NCBI RefSeq assembly: GCF_030317145.1
Contig: NZ_JASZYE010000011.1
Location: 54,211-118,210, forward strand
Direction: 5' to 3'
From: Variovorax flavidus
Lineage (GTDB): Bacteria > Pseudomonadota > Gammaproteobacteria > Burkholderiales > Burkholderiaceae_C
Length of the DNA: 64,000 nt
Each line of letters opens with the position of its first letter. Positions within the stretch are counted from its first letter, which is position 1. The notes under the pieces were generated by a model. That model did not search any database and was not told the DNA's origin. It saw only the letters and a list, made by a program, of their open reading frames with translations. Shown here piece by piece: positions 1 through 8,425 of this stretch. Made by a program: the position numbers and the translations under genes.

Positions 1-811
1 CGGCACGGATGGCGGCCTTGAATTGGGTCTTGATGTCGGCGCTCTCCATGGCCGTGATGGCAGCGTAGGTGGTGCCACCCTTGGACGTCACGCGTTCGCG
101 CAGGACGGCCGGTGGCTCGGTCGCGCTGCTGGCCAGGGCGGACGCACCGGTGAAGGTGCCGACGGCCAGCTGGTGCGCCTGTTCCGGCGTCAGCCCCAGG
201 TCCACACCCGCTTCCGTCATCGCCTCGATGAAATAGAAGACGTAGGCCGGACCGGAGCCCGACATTGCCGTGACGGCGTCGAGCGCCGTTTCGGCGTCGA
301 CCCAGATCAGGTCGCCGGTGGGGGCGAGCACCTGCTCCGCCAGCTTCCGGCCATCGCTGTCCACAGCCTCGCGCGCATAGAGGCCGGTCATGCCCTGCCC
401 GACGAGGGCAGGCGTATTGGGCATCGCGCGAACCACGCGCTCCGTGCCGAGCCAGCGGGCAATGCTGTCCGACGGGATCCCCGCGGCCACCGAAAGGTGC
501 AGGGCGTCGGGCGCCAGACCGCGCACCGGCTTGGCTGCCTCCGCAAAGCTCTGCGGCTTGACGGCCCAGACCACGACCTCGCAGCGCGCCAGGGCGCTGC
601 CGGCCTCGGCCTGCGCCGTGATGCCGAAATCGTGGGCCAGCCTGGCGCGCGCTTCGGCGAAAGGCTCGACGACTTCGATGGATTCCGCGGGGACGTCCTG
701 CTTGATCAGCCCGCCGATGATGGCGCTGGCCATGTTGCCGCCCCCGATGAACGCGATGGGTGGCAAGGGTGTCGGCTCCCGGCGGGGCAGGAAAGTGACT
801 GCGATGTTCAT
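1..811 (-). CDS. proC: pyrroline-5-carboxylate reductase, partial at window edge
   Basis: Catalyses the last step of proline synthesis, reduction of pyrroline-5-carboxylate with NAD(P)H, in the cytosol. The complement encodes the N-terminal Rossmann motif AFIGGGNMASAIIGGL and the C-terminal signature VTAMSGSGPAYVFYF typical of ProC. The frame is still open at base 1, so only the last few residues are missing (about 270 of ~275 present). The ATG at 811 lies three bases after the stop of the upstream lipoprotein gene, which suggests translational coupling. About 17 residues precede the Rossmann strand, slightly more than usual, so a later non-ATG start cannot be excluded. Confidence 0.93.
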   Translation of the reverse strand, partial: MNIAVTFLPRREPTPLPPIAFIGGGNMASAIIGGLIKQDVPAESIEVVEPFAEARARLAHDFGITAQAEAGSALARCEVVVWAVKPQSFAEAAKPVRGLAPDALHLSVAAGIPSDSIARWLGTERVVRAMPNTPALVGQGMTGLYAREAVDSDGRKLAEQVLAPTGDLIWVDAETALDAVTAMSGSGPAYVFYFIEAMTEAGVDLGLTPEQAHQLAVGTFTGASALASSATEPPAVLRERVTSKGGTTYAAITAMESADIKTQFKAAIRA

Positions 812-814
812 GAC

Positions 815-1978
815 TTATCCGGTGAATTCGAATGCTGCGAACTGGGTGATCTGCAGCGGATTGAAATTGTCGTCGCTCACCGCGACCAGCAGGCGGCTGC
901 CATTCGGCAGATCGGGGCCCCAGCAAAGGCCCTCGCTGTTGTCCAGGCGGGACAGGCCAAGAGCGGCGAAGTCGGCGACCAGCTTCTTGGGCGCGGCAGT
1001 GTGATTGTCCGGGCTCAGCGCTTCCAGGGCCAGGGTGTCGGTCGCGGCGCGGGTATCGATCTCGTACAGCCTCAGCGAGTTGCCGACCCCGGTGGCGTAG
1101 GCGCGCTCCAGAACCAGCATGCGGTGGGCGTCGATCATCAGCACCTCGCTGACCCCGTTGTCGGCGGGCATGCCGGGTATCAGCGGACGCAGGGGGATCG
1201 CGTCCGGGACGTAGGCAATCTGGCGGGTGGCCGTGCCGGTCGCCAGATCGATCTGCGTGAACCGGCAAGGTCCGCCTGCCGCGGCCACGGTGGGAATGGG
1301 GCCGTCCTGAACGAGCGCGTTTTCCATCGCCAGCCAGGCGTGGCGTGCATCCGGTGTCAGCGCCAAGCCCTCCAGCCCGAGGTTGTCCCTGGTGCCCCAC
1401 CGGCCGGTGGAATCGGGCTGGAACAGGGCGGGGAGCGGAATTTCGCGGATCAGCGTGCCGTCGCGTCTTGATTCGTACAGTGCGGGGCCGAAGCTGCGCG
1501 GCACGTCGCCCTCGCTGGTCCAGAGGATCGTGTCGGTGTCCGGGCGGATCCGGAGTGCTTCAGGATCGGGAACAGGTGTGCCCGGGCGCGCGCGCCGCCG
1601 CGACGGCCACGGTGTGCCGTCGGCTTGCTTGAGCAGTGCGACATCGCCGAGCCGGGGCGGCTCGGCGCCGGATGCGGCGGACCACTGGGCACTATATAAG
1701 CGTGCTGGCGCCAGGTCCGACCGATCATCGCTGAGAAGCAGGTACTCACCTCTCTTCGGGTCGTAGTCGATGCCGGATAATCCTCCGGCGGTCGTCCCCC
1801 GAAATTCCGGGCGGTGAGGCCATCGTGCTTCGGCAACAAGCCGCAGCCGCTGTGGGTCCGGCGCAACAGCGATTCCGCTCTTGCATCCCGCGATTGCGCT
1901 TGCGAGGGGAATCGCCGCTGCAACCAGCATTTGCCGACGGGAAACCAGTGTTGAAAGTGTGGGTGAGCGCTCGTGCAC
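815..1978 (-). CDS. phytase-like esterase-family lipoprotein
   Basis: 387 residues. The N-terminus has a twin-arginine-like SRRQML stretch, a hydrophobic segment and a lipobox (ASAIAGC), so it is probably exported, perhaps by Tat, and lipidated. The mature part (GGLSGIDYD, YLLLSDDRSD, later GLEGLALTPD and DNSEGLCWG) matches the beta-propeller 'esterase-like activity of phytase' family known from alpha-proteobacterial and Burkholderiales genomes. The substrate is not established for this family. It is the first gene of a two-gene unit with proC. Family call is good; the enzymatic role is inference. Confidence 0.8.
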   Translation of the reverse strand: MHERSPTLSTLVSRRQMLVAAAIPLASAIAGCKSGIAVAPDPQRLRLVAEARWPHRPEFRGTTAGGLSGIDYDPKRGEYLLLSDDRSDLAPARLYSAQWSAASGAEPPRLGDVALLKQADGTPWPSRRRARPGTPVPDPEALRIRPDTDTILWTSEGDVPRSFGPALYESRRDGTLIREIPLPALFQPDSTGRWGTRDNLGLEGLALTPDARHAWLAMENALVQDGPIPTVAAAGGPCRFTQIDLATGTATRQIAYVPDAIPLRPLIPGMPADNGVSEVLMIDAHRMLVLERAYATGVGNSLRLYEIDTRAATDTLALEALSPDNHTAAPKKLVADFAALGLSRLDNSEGLCWGPDLPNGSRLLVAVSDDNFNPLQITQFAAFEFTG

Positions 1979-2021
1979 GGCCCGAAGTCTACGGTTTCAC
2001 AAAATTGCGTGAGGCAGGTAG

Positions 2022-2050
2022 TTGACGAGGCCCGCAGACTATGTGACAAT
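2022..2050 (+). promoter_or_regulatory. candidate sigma-70 promoter of the spc operon
   Basis: TTGACG (2022-2027) is followed after 17 bases by GACAAT (2045-2050), 4/6 matches to TATAAT. A start near 2057 would give an untranslated leader of about 140 nt before rplN. The leader contains a 7-bp hairpin at 2077-2095 (GCTTCTG/CGGAAGC with one G-U pair). It is the only good promoter-like pair seen between the divergent lipoprotein gene and rplN. Confidence 0.5.
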
Positions 2051-2199
2051 CGCAGGCTTCGCTTGAAAAGGCGAAAGCTTCTGCCCAGCGGAAGCGCACT
2101 GAAGTGGTTTCGGTGCGTGGACGACGGGCCCAAGACTGACCGCAGATCTGTTCCGGAGTGTCCGGGGCGGCAAACGGTACAAGTTGGGAATATCACAAA

Positions 2200-2568
2200 A
2201 TGATCCAAACTGAATCCCGGCTCGATGTGGCCGACAACACGGGCGCGAAATCCGTCCTGTGTATCAAGGTGCTCGGTGGCTCCAAGCGGCGTTACGCCAG
2301 CGTGGGCGACGTCATCAAGGTCAGCGTCAAGGAAGCCGCTCCGCGGGGTCGCGTCAAGAAGGGCGAGATCTACAGCGCAGTGGTGGTCCGCACCGCCAAG
2401 GGCATCCGTCGTGCTGACGGTTCGCTCGTCAAGTTCGACGGCAACGCAGCTGTGTTGCTCAACGCCAAGCTGGAGCCCATCGGCACCCGCATCTTCGGAC
2501 CGGTCACGCGCGAACTGCGCACCGAGAAGTTCATGAAGATCGTGTCGCTGGCCCCCGAAGTTCTGTAA
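2200..2568 (+). CDS. rplN: 50S ribosomal protein L14
   Basis: 122 residues, the usual L14 length, beginning MIQTESRLDVADNTGAK and ending with the TRELRTEKFMKIVSLAPEVL tail. L14 binds 23S rRNA at the subunit interface (bridges B5/B8). I chose the ATG at 2200; an upstream in-frame start at 2158 would add 14 residues absent from the family. The Shine-Dalgarno is weak (TTGGGA). It is the first gene of the spc run. The usual upstream partner rpsQ is not here: a proC/lipoprotein pair lies upstream instead, so the S10 and spc operons are separated in this genome. Confidence 0.98.
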   Translation: MIQTESRLDVADNTGAKSVLCIKVLGGSKRRYASVGDVIKVSVKEAAPRGRVKKGEIYSAVVVRTAKGIRRADGSLVKFDGNAAVLLNAKLEPIGTRIFGPVTRELRTEKFMKIVSLAPEVL

Positions 2569-2581
2569 GGACAACAACGCC

Positions 2582-2899
2582 ATGAACAAGATTCGCAAAG
2601 GCGACCAGGTCATCGTGTTGGCCGGGCGCGACAAGGGCAAGCGCGGCACTGTGTCGCTGCGCAAGGATGATTCGCATCTGATCATCGACGGCATCAACAT
2701 CGTCAAGAAGCACACCAAGCCGAACCCCCTCAAGGGTACGACCGGTGGCATCGTCGAGAAGGCCATGCCGATTCACCAATCCAACGTGGCGATCTTCAAT
2801 GCCGCGACCGGCAAGGCCGATCGCGTCGGCATCAAGGTCACGGACGGCAAGCGCGTGCGCGTCTTCAAGTCCAGCGGCGAAGAAATCAAGGCCGCGTAA
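2582..2899 (+). CDS. rplX: 50S ribosomal protein L24
   Basis: 105 residues with the N-terminal KOW motif (KGDQVIVLAGRDKGKRGTV, residues ~6-24) that defines L24, an assembly initiator binding the 5' end of 23S rRNA. It lies 13 bases after rplN and 11 before rplE, so it is co-transcribed. Length and start are as in other Burkholderiales. Confidence 0.98.
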   Translation: MNKIRKGDQVIVLAGRDKGKRGTVSLRKDDSHLIIDGINIVKKHTKPNPLKGTTGGIVEKAMPIHQSNVAIFNAATGKADRVGIKVTDGKRVRVFKSSGEEIKAA

Positions 2900-2910
2900 G
2901 GGGTACTCAC

Positions 2911-3450
2911 ATGGCACGTCTCCAACAACACTATCGCGAAAAGATCGCGAAAGACCTGACCGAAAAGTTCGGCTACACCTCGCCGATGCAGGTTCCGCGT
3001 CTGACCAAGATCACGCTCAACATGGGTGTGGGCGAAGCAGTCGCCGACAAGAAGGTTCTCGACAACGCTGTCGCCGACCTGACCAAGATCGCCGGCCAGA
3101 AGCCCGTCGTGACCAAGTCGAAGAAGGCTATCGCCGGCTTCAAGATTCGCGAGAACCAGCCGATCGGCTGCATGGTCACGCTGCGCGGTGTGCAGATGTA
3201 TGAATTCCTGGATCGTTTCGTGACCGTGGCACTGCCGCGCGTCCGTGACTTCCGCGGGATTTCCGGCCGCGCCTTCGACGGCCGTGGCAACTACAACATC
3301 GGCGTCAAAGAGCAGATCATTTTCCCTGAGATCGAATACGACAAGGTCGATGCCCTGCGCGGTCTCAATATCAGCATCACGACGACGGCCAAGACCGACG
3401 AAGAAGCCAAGGCGCTTCTCGCTGGCTTCCGTTTCCCGTTCAAGAACTGA
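2911..3450 (+). CDS. rplE: 50S ribosomal protein L5
   Basis: 179 residues. The L5 signature PRLTKITLNMGVGEA (from ~residue 29) and the C-terminal LNISITTTAKTDEEAKALL block are intact. L5 binds 5S rRNA and contacts tRNA in the P site. It sits 11 bases after rplX and 8 before the GTG of rpsN. Confidence 0.98.
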   Translation: MARLQQHYREKIAKDLTEKFGYTSPMQVPRLTKITLNMGVGEAVADKKVLDNAVADLTKIAGQKPVVTKSKKAIAGFKIRENQPIGCMVTLRGVQMYEFLDRFVTVALPRVRDFRGISGRAFDGRGNYNIGVKEQIIFPEIEYDKVDALRGLNISITTTAKTDEEAKALLAGFRFPFKN

Positions 3451-3458
3451 GGTGGTTT

Positions 3459-3764
3459 GTGGCTAAAGTAGCTTTGATCGAGCGCGAGCTCAAGCGAGAA
3501 AAACTGGTCGCAAAGTACGCCGCCAAGCATGCGGAACTGAAGGCGATCGCCAACGACGCGAAGAAGAGCGACGAAGAGCGCGCAGCTGCCCGCCTGGGTC
3601 TGCAGAAGCTCCCGCGTAACGCCAACCCGACGCGCCAGCGCAACCGTTGCGAAATCACCGGTCGTCCGCGTGGCACCTTCCGCCAATTCGGTCTGGCACG
3701 CGCCAAGATCCGCGAACTGGCTTTCAATGGCGACATCCCCGGTGTCACCAAGGCCAGCTGGTAA
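3459..3764 (+). CDS. rpsN: 30S ribosomal protein S14, zinc-free long form
   Basis: 101 residues beginning at a GTG codon (3459), read as MAKVALIERELKREKLV. This is the long S14 type without the CxxC...CxxC zinc ribbon of short S14; only one cysteine (in NRCEITGRPRG) is present. The conserved GRPRGTFRQFGLARAKIREL core near the C-terminus is intact. S14 is in the 30S head near the A site. It lies between rplE and rpsH in normal spc order. Confidence 0.98.
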   Translation: MAKVALIERELKREKLVAKYAAKHAELKAIANDAKKSDEERAAARLGLQKLPRNANPTRQRNRCEITGRPRGTFRQFGLARAKIRELAFNGDIPGVTKASW

Positions 3765-3784
3765 GCCAGGCAGGAGCAAACAAC

Positions 3785-4180
3785 ATGAGCATGAGTGATC
3801 CCATTGCCGACCTGCTGACGCGTATTCGTAACGCGCAGATGGTGGCGAAGCCCACCGTGTCGGTCCCGTCTTCCAAGGTGAAGATCGCGATCGCACAGGT
3901 GTTGAAGGACGAGGGCTACATCGACGGCTTCAAGGTCAAGACCGAAGCCGGCAAGAGCGAACTCGAAATCGCGCTGAAGTACTACGCTGGCCGTCCGGTC
4001 ATCGAGCGTATCGAGCGCGTGAGCCGTCCTGGCCTGCGTGTCTACAAGGCCAGCGCAGCCATTCCGCAAGTCCAGAACGGCCTCGGCGTTGCCATCGTCA
4101 CGACCCCCAAGGGCGTGATGACCGACCGCAAGGCGCGCGCTACCGGTGTCGGTGGCGAAGTGCTGTGCTACGTCGCCTAA
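3785..4180 (+). CDS. rpsH: 30S ribosomal protein S8
   Basis: 131 residues starting MSMSDPIADLLTRIRNAQ. The frame is open further upstream to 3647, but that extension overlaps rpsN and has no family counterpart, so I take ATG 3785 (a second ATG at 3791 is possible). The S8 C-terminal motif KGVMTDRKARATGVGGEVLC is intact. S8 binds helix 21 of 16S rRNA and in E. coli is the translational repressor of the spc operon. I did not identify the mimic site here. Confidence 0.97.
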   Translation: MSMSDPIADLLTRIRNAQMVAKPTVSVPSSKVKIAIAQVLKDEGYIDGFKVKTEAGKSELEIALKYYAGRPVIERIERVSRPGLRVYKASAAIPQVQNGLGVAIVTTPKGVMTDRKARATGVGGEVLCYVA

Positions 4181-4204
4181 CCGAGACATCGAGGAGAAAC
4201 TGAA

Positions 4205-4738
4205 ATGTCCCGAGTAGGAAAAATGCCGGTCGCCATCCCCGCAGGCGTGGATGTGTCGATCAAGGAAGACCAGATCAACGTCAAGGGCACGGGCGGCACG
4301 CTCAGCCTGCAGCGCAATGCACTGGTCAATGTCGCCAGCAATGACGGCAAGCTGAGTTTTGAGCCCGCCAACGATTCGCGTGAAGCGAACGCGATGAGCG
4401 GCACGTTCCGTCAGCTGGTGAACAACATGGTCGTCGGCGTGACCAAGGGCTTCGAAAAGAAGCTCACCCTCGTCGGCGTGGGCTACAAGGCTGCCGCTCA
4501 AGGCGCCAAGCTCAACCTGCAAGTCGGTTATTCGCATCCGGTCAACTTCGACATGCCCCAGGGCGTGACGGTGGCGACCCCGACGCCGACCGAAATCATC
4601 ATCAAGGGTGCCGACCGCCAACGTGTTGGCCAAGTGGCCGCTGAGATCCGCGCTGTTCGTCCGCCTGAGCCCTATAAGGGCAAGGGCATCAAGTACTCGG
4701 ACGAGAAGATCGTGATCAAAGAGACCAAGAAGAAATAA
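4205..4738 (+). CDS. rplF: 50S ribosomal protein L6
   Basis: 177 residues, MSRVGKMPVAIPAGVDV at the N-terminus, and the L6 signature PEPYKGKGIKYSDEKIVIKE at the C-terminus. The protein is made of two similar alpha/beta domains and binds 23S rRNA near the sarcin-ricin loop. It lies 24 bases after rpsH with an AGGAG Shine-Dalgarno (gaggagaaactgaaATG). Confidence 0.98.
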   Translation: MSRVGKMPVAIPAGVDVSIKEDQINVKGTGGTLSLQRNALVNVASNDGKLSFEPANDSREANAMSGTFRQLVNNMVVGVTKGFEKKLTLVGVGYKAAAQGAKLNLQVGYSHPVNFDMPQGVTVATPTPTEIIIKGADRQRVGQVAAEIRAVRPPEPYKGKGIKYSDEKIVIKETKKK

Positions 4739-4749
4739 GGGGCAGCAAA

Positions 4750-5118
4750 ATGATGTTGACCAAAAAAGCACAGCGTCTTCGCCGCTCGCGCCAGACCCGT
4801 ATCCGCATTGCAACGCAAGGCGTGGCGCGTCTGACGGTGAACCGCACCAATCTGCACATCTACGCCACCGTCATCTCCGACGACGGCTCCAAGGTGATTG
4901 CCACCGCATCGACGGCCGAAGCCGAAGTGCGTTCCGCGCTGGGTGGTTCCGGCAAGGGCGGCAACACCGCTGCGGCAACCGCCATCGGCAAGCGCATCGC
5001 TGAAAAGGCGAAGGCTGCCGGCGTCGAGAAGGTTGCTTTCGATCGCGCAGGTTTCGCGTACCACGGCCGCGTCAAGGCGCTGGCCGATGCTGCCCGCGAA
5101 GCTGGCCTGCAGTTCTAA
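4750..5118 (+). CDS. rplR: 50S ribosomal protein L18
   Basis: 122 residues. The start carries two adjacent ATGs (4750 and 4753), giving MMLTKK or MLTKK; the second matches most homologues. The C-terminal KVAFDRAGFAYHGRVKALADAAREAGL block is the L18 5S-rRNA-binding signature. Co-transcribed between rplF and rpsE. Confidence 0.98.
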   Translation: MMLTKKAQRLRRSRQTRIRIATQGVARLTVNRTNLHIYATVISDDGSKVIATASTAEAEVRSALGGSGKGGNTAAATAIGKRIAEKAKAAGVEKVAFDRAGFAYHGRVKALADAAREAGLQF

Positions 5119-5136
5119 CCGGACACGAGATTCAAA

Positions 5137-5655
5137 ATGGCAAAGATTCAGGCAAGAACGCAGAACGAAGGCCCCGAAGACGGTTTGCGCGAGAAGATGA
5201 TCGCGATCAACCGCGTCACCAAGGTGGTGAAGGGTGGCCGTATCCTCGGTTTCGCAGCACTCACCGTGGTGGGTGACGGCGACGGTCGCGTCGGCATGGG
5301 CAAGGGCAAGTCGAAGGAAGTGCCGGCCGCAGTGCAGAAGGCGATGGAAGAAGCACGTCGCAACCTGGCGAAGATTTCGATCAAGAACGGTACGCTGCAT
5401 CACCGCGTGACGGGCCACCATGGCGCCGCCTCGGTGGTCATGATCCCGGCTCCCAAGGGTACCGGCATCATCGCCGGCGGCCCGATGCGCGCCGTGTTCG
5501 AAGTGATGGGCATCACCGACATCGTGGCGAAGAGCCATGGTTCGTCGAACCCCTACAACATGGTTCGCGCCACGCTCGACGGGTTGAAGAACTCGACGAC
5601 GGCATCCGAAGTGGCTGCCAAGCGTGGTCTGACCGTCGAAGAACTCTTCGCCTAA
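5137..5655 (+). CDS. rpsE: 30S ribosomal protein S5
   Basis: 172 residues. It has the N-terminal S5 double-stranded-RNA-binding-like domain (EKMIAINRVTKVVKGGRI...GDGDGRVGMGKGKSKEV) and the C-terminal domain with GTGIIAGGPMRAVFE. S5 is at the 30S mRNA entry channel and affects accuracy. It lies between rplR and rpmD as in all proteobacterial spc operons. Confidence 0.98.
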   Translation: MAKIQARTQNEGPEDGLREKMIAINRVTKVVKGGRILGFAALTVVGDGDGRVGMGKGKSKEVPAAVQKAMEEARRNLAKISIKNGTLHHRVTGHHGAASVVMIPAPKGTGIIAGGPMRAVFEVMGITDIVAKSHGSSNPYNMVRATLDGLKNSTTASEVAAKRGLTVEELFA

Positions 5656-5670
5656 ACCGGGAGTATCGAG

Positions 5671-5856
5671 ATGACGACGCAACAACAAACCCTCAAGGTG
5701 CAACTGGTCAAGAGCCCGATCGGCACCAAGGAATCGCATCGCGCCACCGTGCGCGGTCTGGGTCTGCGCAAGCTCAATAGCGTGAGCGAGCTGCAGGACA
5801 CGCCCGCGGTGCGCGGCATGATCAACAAGATCAGTTATCTGGTCAAAGTGCTCTAA
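5671..5856 (+). CDS. rpmD: 50S ribosomal protein L30
   Basis: 61 residues, the normal bacterial L30 length, with the conserved LKVQLVKSPIGTKESHRATV start and LGLRKLNSVSELQDTPAVRG core. Sits 15 bases after rpsE and 24 before rplO. Confidence 0.97.
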   Translation: MTTQQQTLKVQLVKSPIGTKESHRATVRGLGLRKLNSVSELQDTPAVRGMINKISYLVKVL

Positions 5857-5880
5857 ACAGAGCCGCTGAGAGAGACGTAT

Positions 5881-6312
5881 ATGGAACTCAATGGCATCAA
5901 GCCGGCTGCCGGCGCCAAGCACGCCAAGCGCCGCGTCGGCCGTGGTATCGGCTCCGGCCTCGGCAAGACCGCGGGTCGCGGTCACAAGGGTCAGAAGTCG
6001 CGCGCAGGCGGTTTCCACAAGGTCGGCTTCGAAGGCGGTCAAATGCCGCTGCAGCGTCGCCTGCCGAAGCGTGGCTTCAAGTCGCACCTGCTGAAATACA
6101 ACGCCGAAGTGACGCTGGCTTCGCTCGAACAGCTCGGCCTGGCCGAAGTCGACGTGCTGGCGCTGAAGCAAGCCGGTTTGGTCGGCCAGATCGCCAAGGT
6201 GGTCAAGGTCATCAAGTCGGGTGAGCTCACCAAGGCCGTCAAGCTGACGGGCATCGGCGCGACCGCCGGCGCCAAGGCTGCGATCGAAGCCGCTGGCGGC
6301 AGCGTCGCCTAA
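5881..6312 (+). CDS. rplO: 50S ribosomal protein L15
   Basis: 143 residues, start MELNGIKPAAGAKHAKRRVG. The glycine/arginine-rich N-terminal extension (GRGIGSGLGKTAGRGHKGQK) and GFEGGQMPLQRRLPKRGF are diagnostic of L15. It threads into 23S rRNA during late 50S assembly. It directly precedes secY, the usual order. Confidence 0.98.
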   Translation: MELNGIKPAAGAKHAKRRVGRGIGSGLGKTAGRGHKGQKSRAGGFHKVGFEGGQMPLQRRLPKRGFKSHLLKYNAEVTLASLEQLGLAEVDVLALKQAGLVGQIAKVVKVIKSGELTKAVKLTGIGATAGAKAAIEAAGGSVA

Positions 6313-6340
6313 ACAGCACACGGACTGAAAGAAGTACTTC

Positions 6341-7651
6341 GTGGCAACCAACGCGGCAACGCTCGCAAAAACAGGCAAGTTCGGTGACCTCCGTCGCCGG
6401 CTCGTCTTTTTGCTGCTCGCGCTCGTGGTCTATCGCATCGGGGCTCACATCCCGGTGCCGGGTATCAATCCGGACCAACTCGCGCAGCTGTTCCAAGGCC
6501 AGCAAGGCGGCATCCTGAGCCTGTTCAACATGTTCTCGGGCGGCGCCCTGTCGCGCTTTACCGTGTTCGCGTTGGGCATCATGCCGTACATCTCCGCGTC
6601 GATCATCATGCAATTGATGACCTACGTGGTGCCGACCTTCGAGCAGTTGAAGAAGGAAGGCGAGGCCGGCCGGCGCAAGATCACGCAGTACACCCGTTAC
6701 GGCACCCTGGCGCTGGCCTTGTTCCAGTCGTTCAGCATCGCCGTGGCGCTCGAATCCTCGGCCGGGCTGGTGATTGCCCCCGGTTTCGGCTTCCGCATCA
6801 CGGCCATGGTCAGCCTCACCGCTGGGTCGATGTTCCTGATGTGGCTCGGCGAGCAGATCACTGAGCGTGGCCTGGGGAACGGGATCTCGATCCTGATCTT
6901 CGCAGGCATCGCGGCAGGCTTGCCGAATGCGATCGGTGGATTGCTGGAACTCGTCCGCACCGGCGCCATGAACGTGCTCGTCGCACTGTTCATCGTTGCG
7001 GTGGTCGTGCTGGTGACCTACTTCGTGGTGTTCGTCGAACGCGGTCAGCGCAAGATCCTCGTGAACTATGCGCGGCGCCAGGTCGGCAACAAGGTCTACG
7101 GTGGCCAGTCGTCGCACCTGCCCTTGAAGCTCAACATGGCTGGCGTGATCCCGCCGATCTTCGCGTCGTCGATCATCCTGTTGCCGACGACGGTGGTGGG
7201 TTGGTTCAGCACTGGCGAGAGCATGCGCTGGATCAAGGACATTGCCGGTGCACTTCGGCCGGGTCAACCGATCTACGTTCTGCTGTATGCCAGCGCCATC
7301 GTGTTCTTCTGCTTCTTCTACACGGCGCTCGTGTTCAACAGCCGCGAAACGGCCGACAACCTGAAGAAGAGCGGTGCGTTCATTCCGGGCATTCGCCCTG
7401 GTGACCAGACCGCGCGCTACATCGACAAGATCCTGGTTCGCCTGACGTTGGCTGGCGCGGTGTACATCACCTTCGTCTGCCTGCTGCCGGAGTTCCTGAT
7501 CCTCAAATACAACGTGCCGTTCTATTTCGGCGGCACTTCCCTGTTGATCATCGTGGTTGTCACGATGGACTTCATGGCCCAGGTACAGAACTACATGATG
7601 TCTCAGCAGTACGAGTCACTGCTAAAGAAAGCCAATTTCAAGACTTCGTAG
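6341..7651 (+). CDS. secY: protein translocase subunit SecY
   Basis: Membrane pore of the Sec translocon. 436 residues beginning at GTG 6341. About ten hydrophobic helices are visible. SecY hallmarks include GAHIPVPGINPDQL, GIMPYISASIIMQL (TM2 region), GLGNGISILIFAGI and the cytoplasmic-loop GIRPGDQTARYI before TM9. The position 28 bases after rplO is standard. Length is normal and no defects are seen. Confidence 0.98.
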   Translation: MATNAATLAKTGKFGDLRRRLVFLLLALVVYRIGAHIPVPGINPDQLAQLFQGQQGGILSLFNMFSGGALSRFTVFALGIMPYISASIIMQLMTYVVPTFEQLKKEGEAGRRKITQYTRYGTLALALFQSFSIAVALESSAGLVIAPGFGFRITAMVSLTAGSMFLMWLGEQITERGLGNGISILIFAGIAAGLPNAIGGLLELVRTGAMNVLVALFIVAVVVLVTYFVVFVERGQRKILVNYARRQVGNKVYGGQSSHLPLKLNMAGVIPPIFASSIILLPTTVVGWFSTGESMRWIKDIAGALRPGQPIYVLLYASAIVFFCFFYTALVFNSRETADNLKKSGAFIPGIRPGDQTARYIDKILVRLTLAGAVYITFVCLLPEFLILKYNVPFYFGGTSLLIIVVVTMDFMAQVQNYMMSQQYESLLKKANFKTS

Positions 7652-7657
7652 GTGTAG

Positions 7658-7876
7658 ATGTCGAGGGACGATGTCATCCAGCTGCAGGGTGAGGTTCTGG
7701 AAAACCTTCCCAACGCAACATTCCGGGTGAAGCTGGAAAATGGCCACATCGTCCTCGGACATATTTCTGGAAAGATGCGGATGCACTACATCCGGATCCT
7801 TCCTGGTGACAAAGTCACCGTTGAGTTGACGCCCTACGACTTGAGCCGGGCGCGCATTGTGTTTCGGGCGAAATGA
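7658..7876 (+). CDS. infA: translation initiation factor IF-1
   Basis: 72 residues, a single S1-type OB fold (VIQLQGEVLENLPNATFRVK...GHISGKMRMHYIRILPGDKV), which blocks the 30S A site during initiation. It starts 6 bases after the secY stop. Placement of infA between secY and rpmJ is typical of Burkholderiales. The family includes cold-shock paralogues elsewhere; this operonic copy is presumably the main one. Confidence 0.97.
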   Translation: MSRDDVIQLQGEVLENLPNATFRVKLENGHIVLGHISGKMRMHYIRILPGDKVTVELTPYDLSRARIVFRAK

Positions 7877-7909
7877 GTCGCCGGGTTGAAAGAGTTTTAG
7901 GAGAATGAA

Positions 7910-8023
7910 ATGAGAGTTTCGGCTTCGGTCAAAACCATTTGCCGTAATTGCAAGATCATCCGCCGCAAGGGTGTGGTGCGTGTGATCTGTACCGACCCGC
8001 GCCACAAGCAGCGCCAGGGTTGA
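7910..8023 (+). CDS. rpmJ: 50S ribosomal protein L36
   Basis: A 37-residue gene, MRVSASVKTICRNCKII... ending DPRHKQRQG. It retains the zinc ligands Cys11, Cys14, Cys27 and His32, so it is the zinc-binding (C+) form. An AGGAG Shine-Dalgarno (7899-7903) precedes ATG 7910. The gene fills the gap between infA and rpsM. Confidence 0.97.
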   Translation: MRVSASVKTICRNCKIIRRKGVVRVICTDPRHKQRQG

Positions 8024-8047
8024 TTGAACGAGTATTAGAGGACGCAC

Positions 8048-8413
8048 ATGGCACGTATTGCTGGCATCAACATTCCGCCGCACAAGCACGCTGAAATCGG
8101 CCTGACCGCCATTTTCGGCATCGGTCGCACCCGCGCCCGCAAGATCTGCGAAGCGAGCGGCATCGAGTATTCGAAGAAGATCAAGGATCTGACCGACGCC
8201 GATCTGGAGAAGATCCGCGACCAGATCGCGCTCTTCACCATCGAAGGTGACCTGCGTCGCGAAACGACGATGAACATCAAGCGCTTGATGGACATCGGTT
8301 GCTATCGCGGCTTCCGTCACCGTCGCGGCCTGCCGATGCGCGGCCAGCGTACGCGCACCAATGCTCGCACTCGCAAGGGTCCGCGCAAGGCAGCGCAGTC
8401 CCTGAAGAAATAA
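8048..8413 (+). CDS. rpsM: 30S ribosomal protein S13
   Basis: 121 residues, start MARIAGINIPPHKHAEIGLT. The helix-two-turn-helix (IFGIGRTRARKICEASGI) and the basic C-terminal RGLPMRGQRTRTNARTRKG are intact. S13 forms inter-subunit bridges and contacts P-site tRNA. It is the first gene of the alpha-operon portion. Confidence 0.98.
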   Translation: MARIAGINIPPHKHAEIGLTAIFGIGRTRARKICEASGIEYSKKIKDLTDADLEKIRDQIALFTIEGDLRRETTMNIKRLMDIGCYRGFRHRRGLPMRGQRTRTNARTRKGPRKAAQSLKK

Positions 8414-8425
8414 GGATAGACCAGC

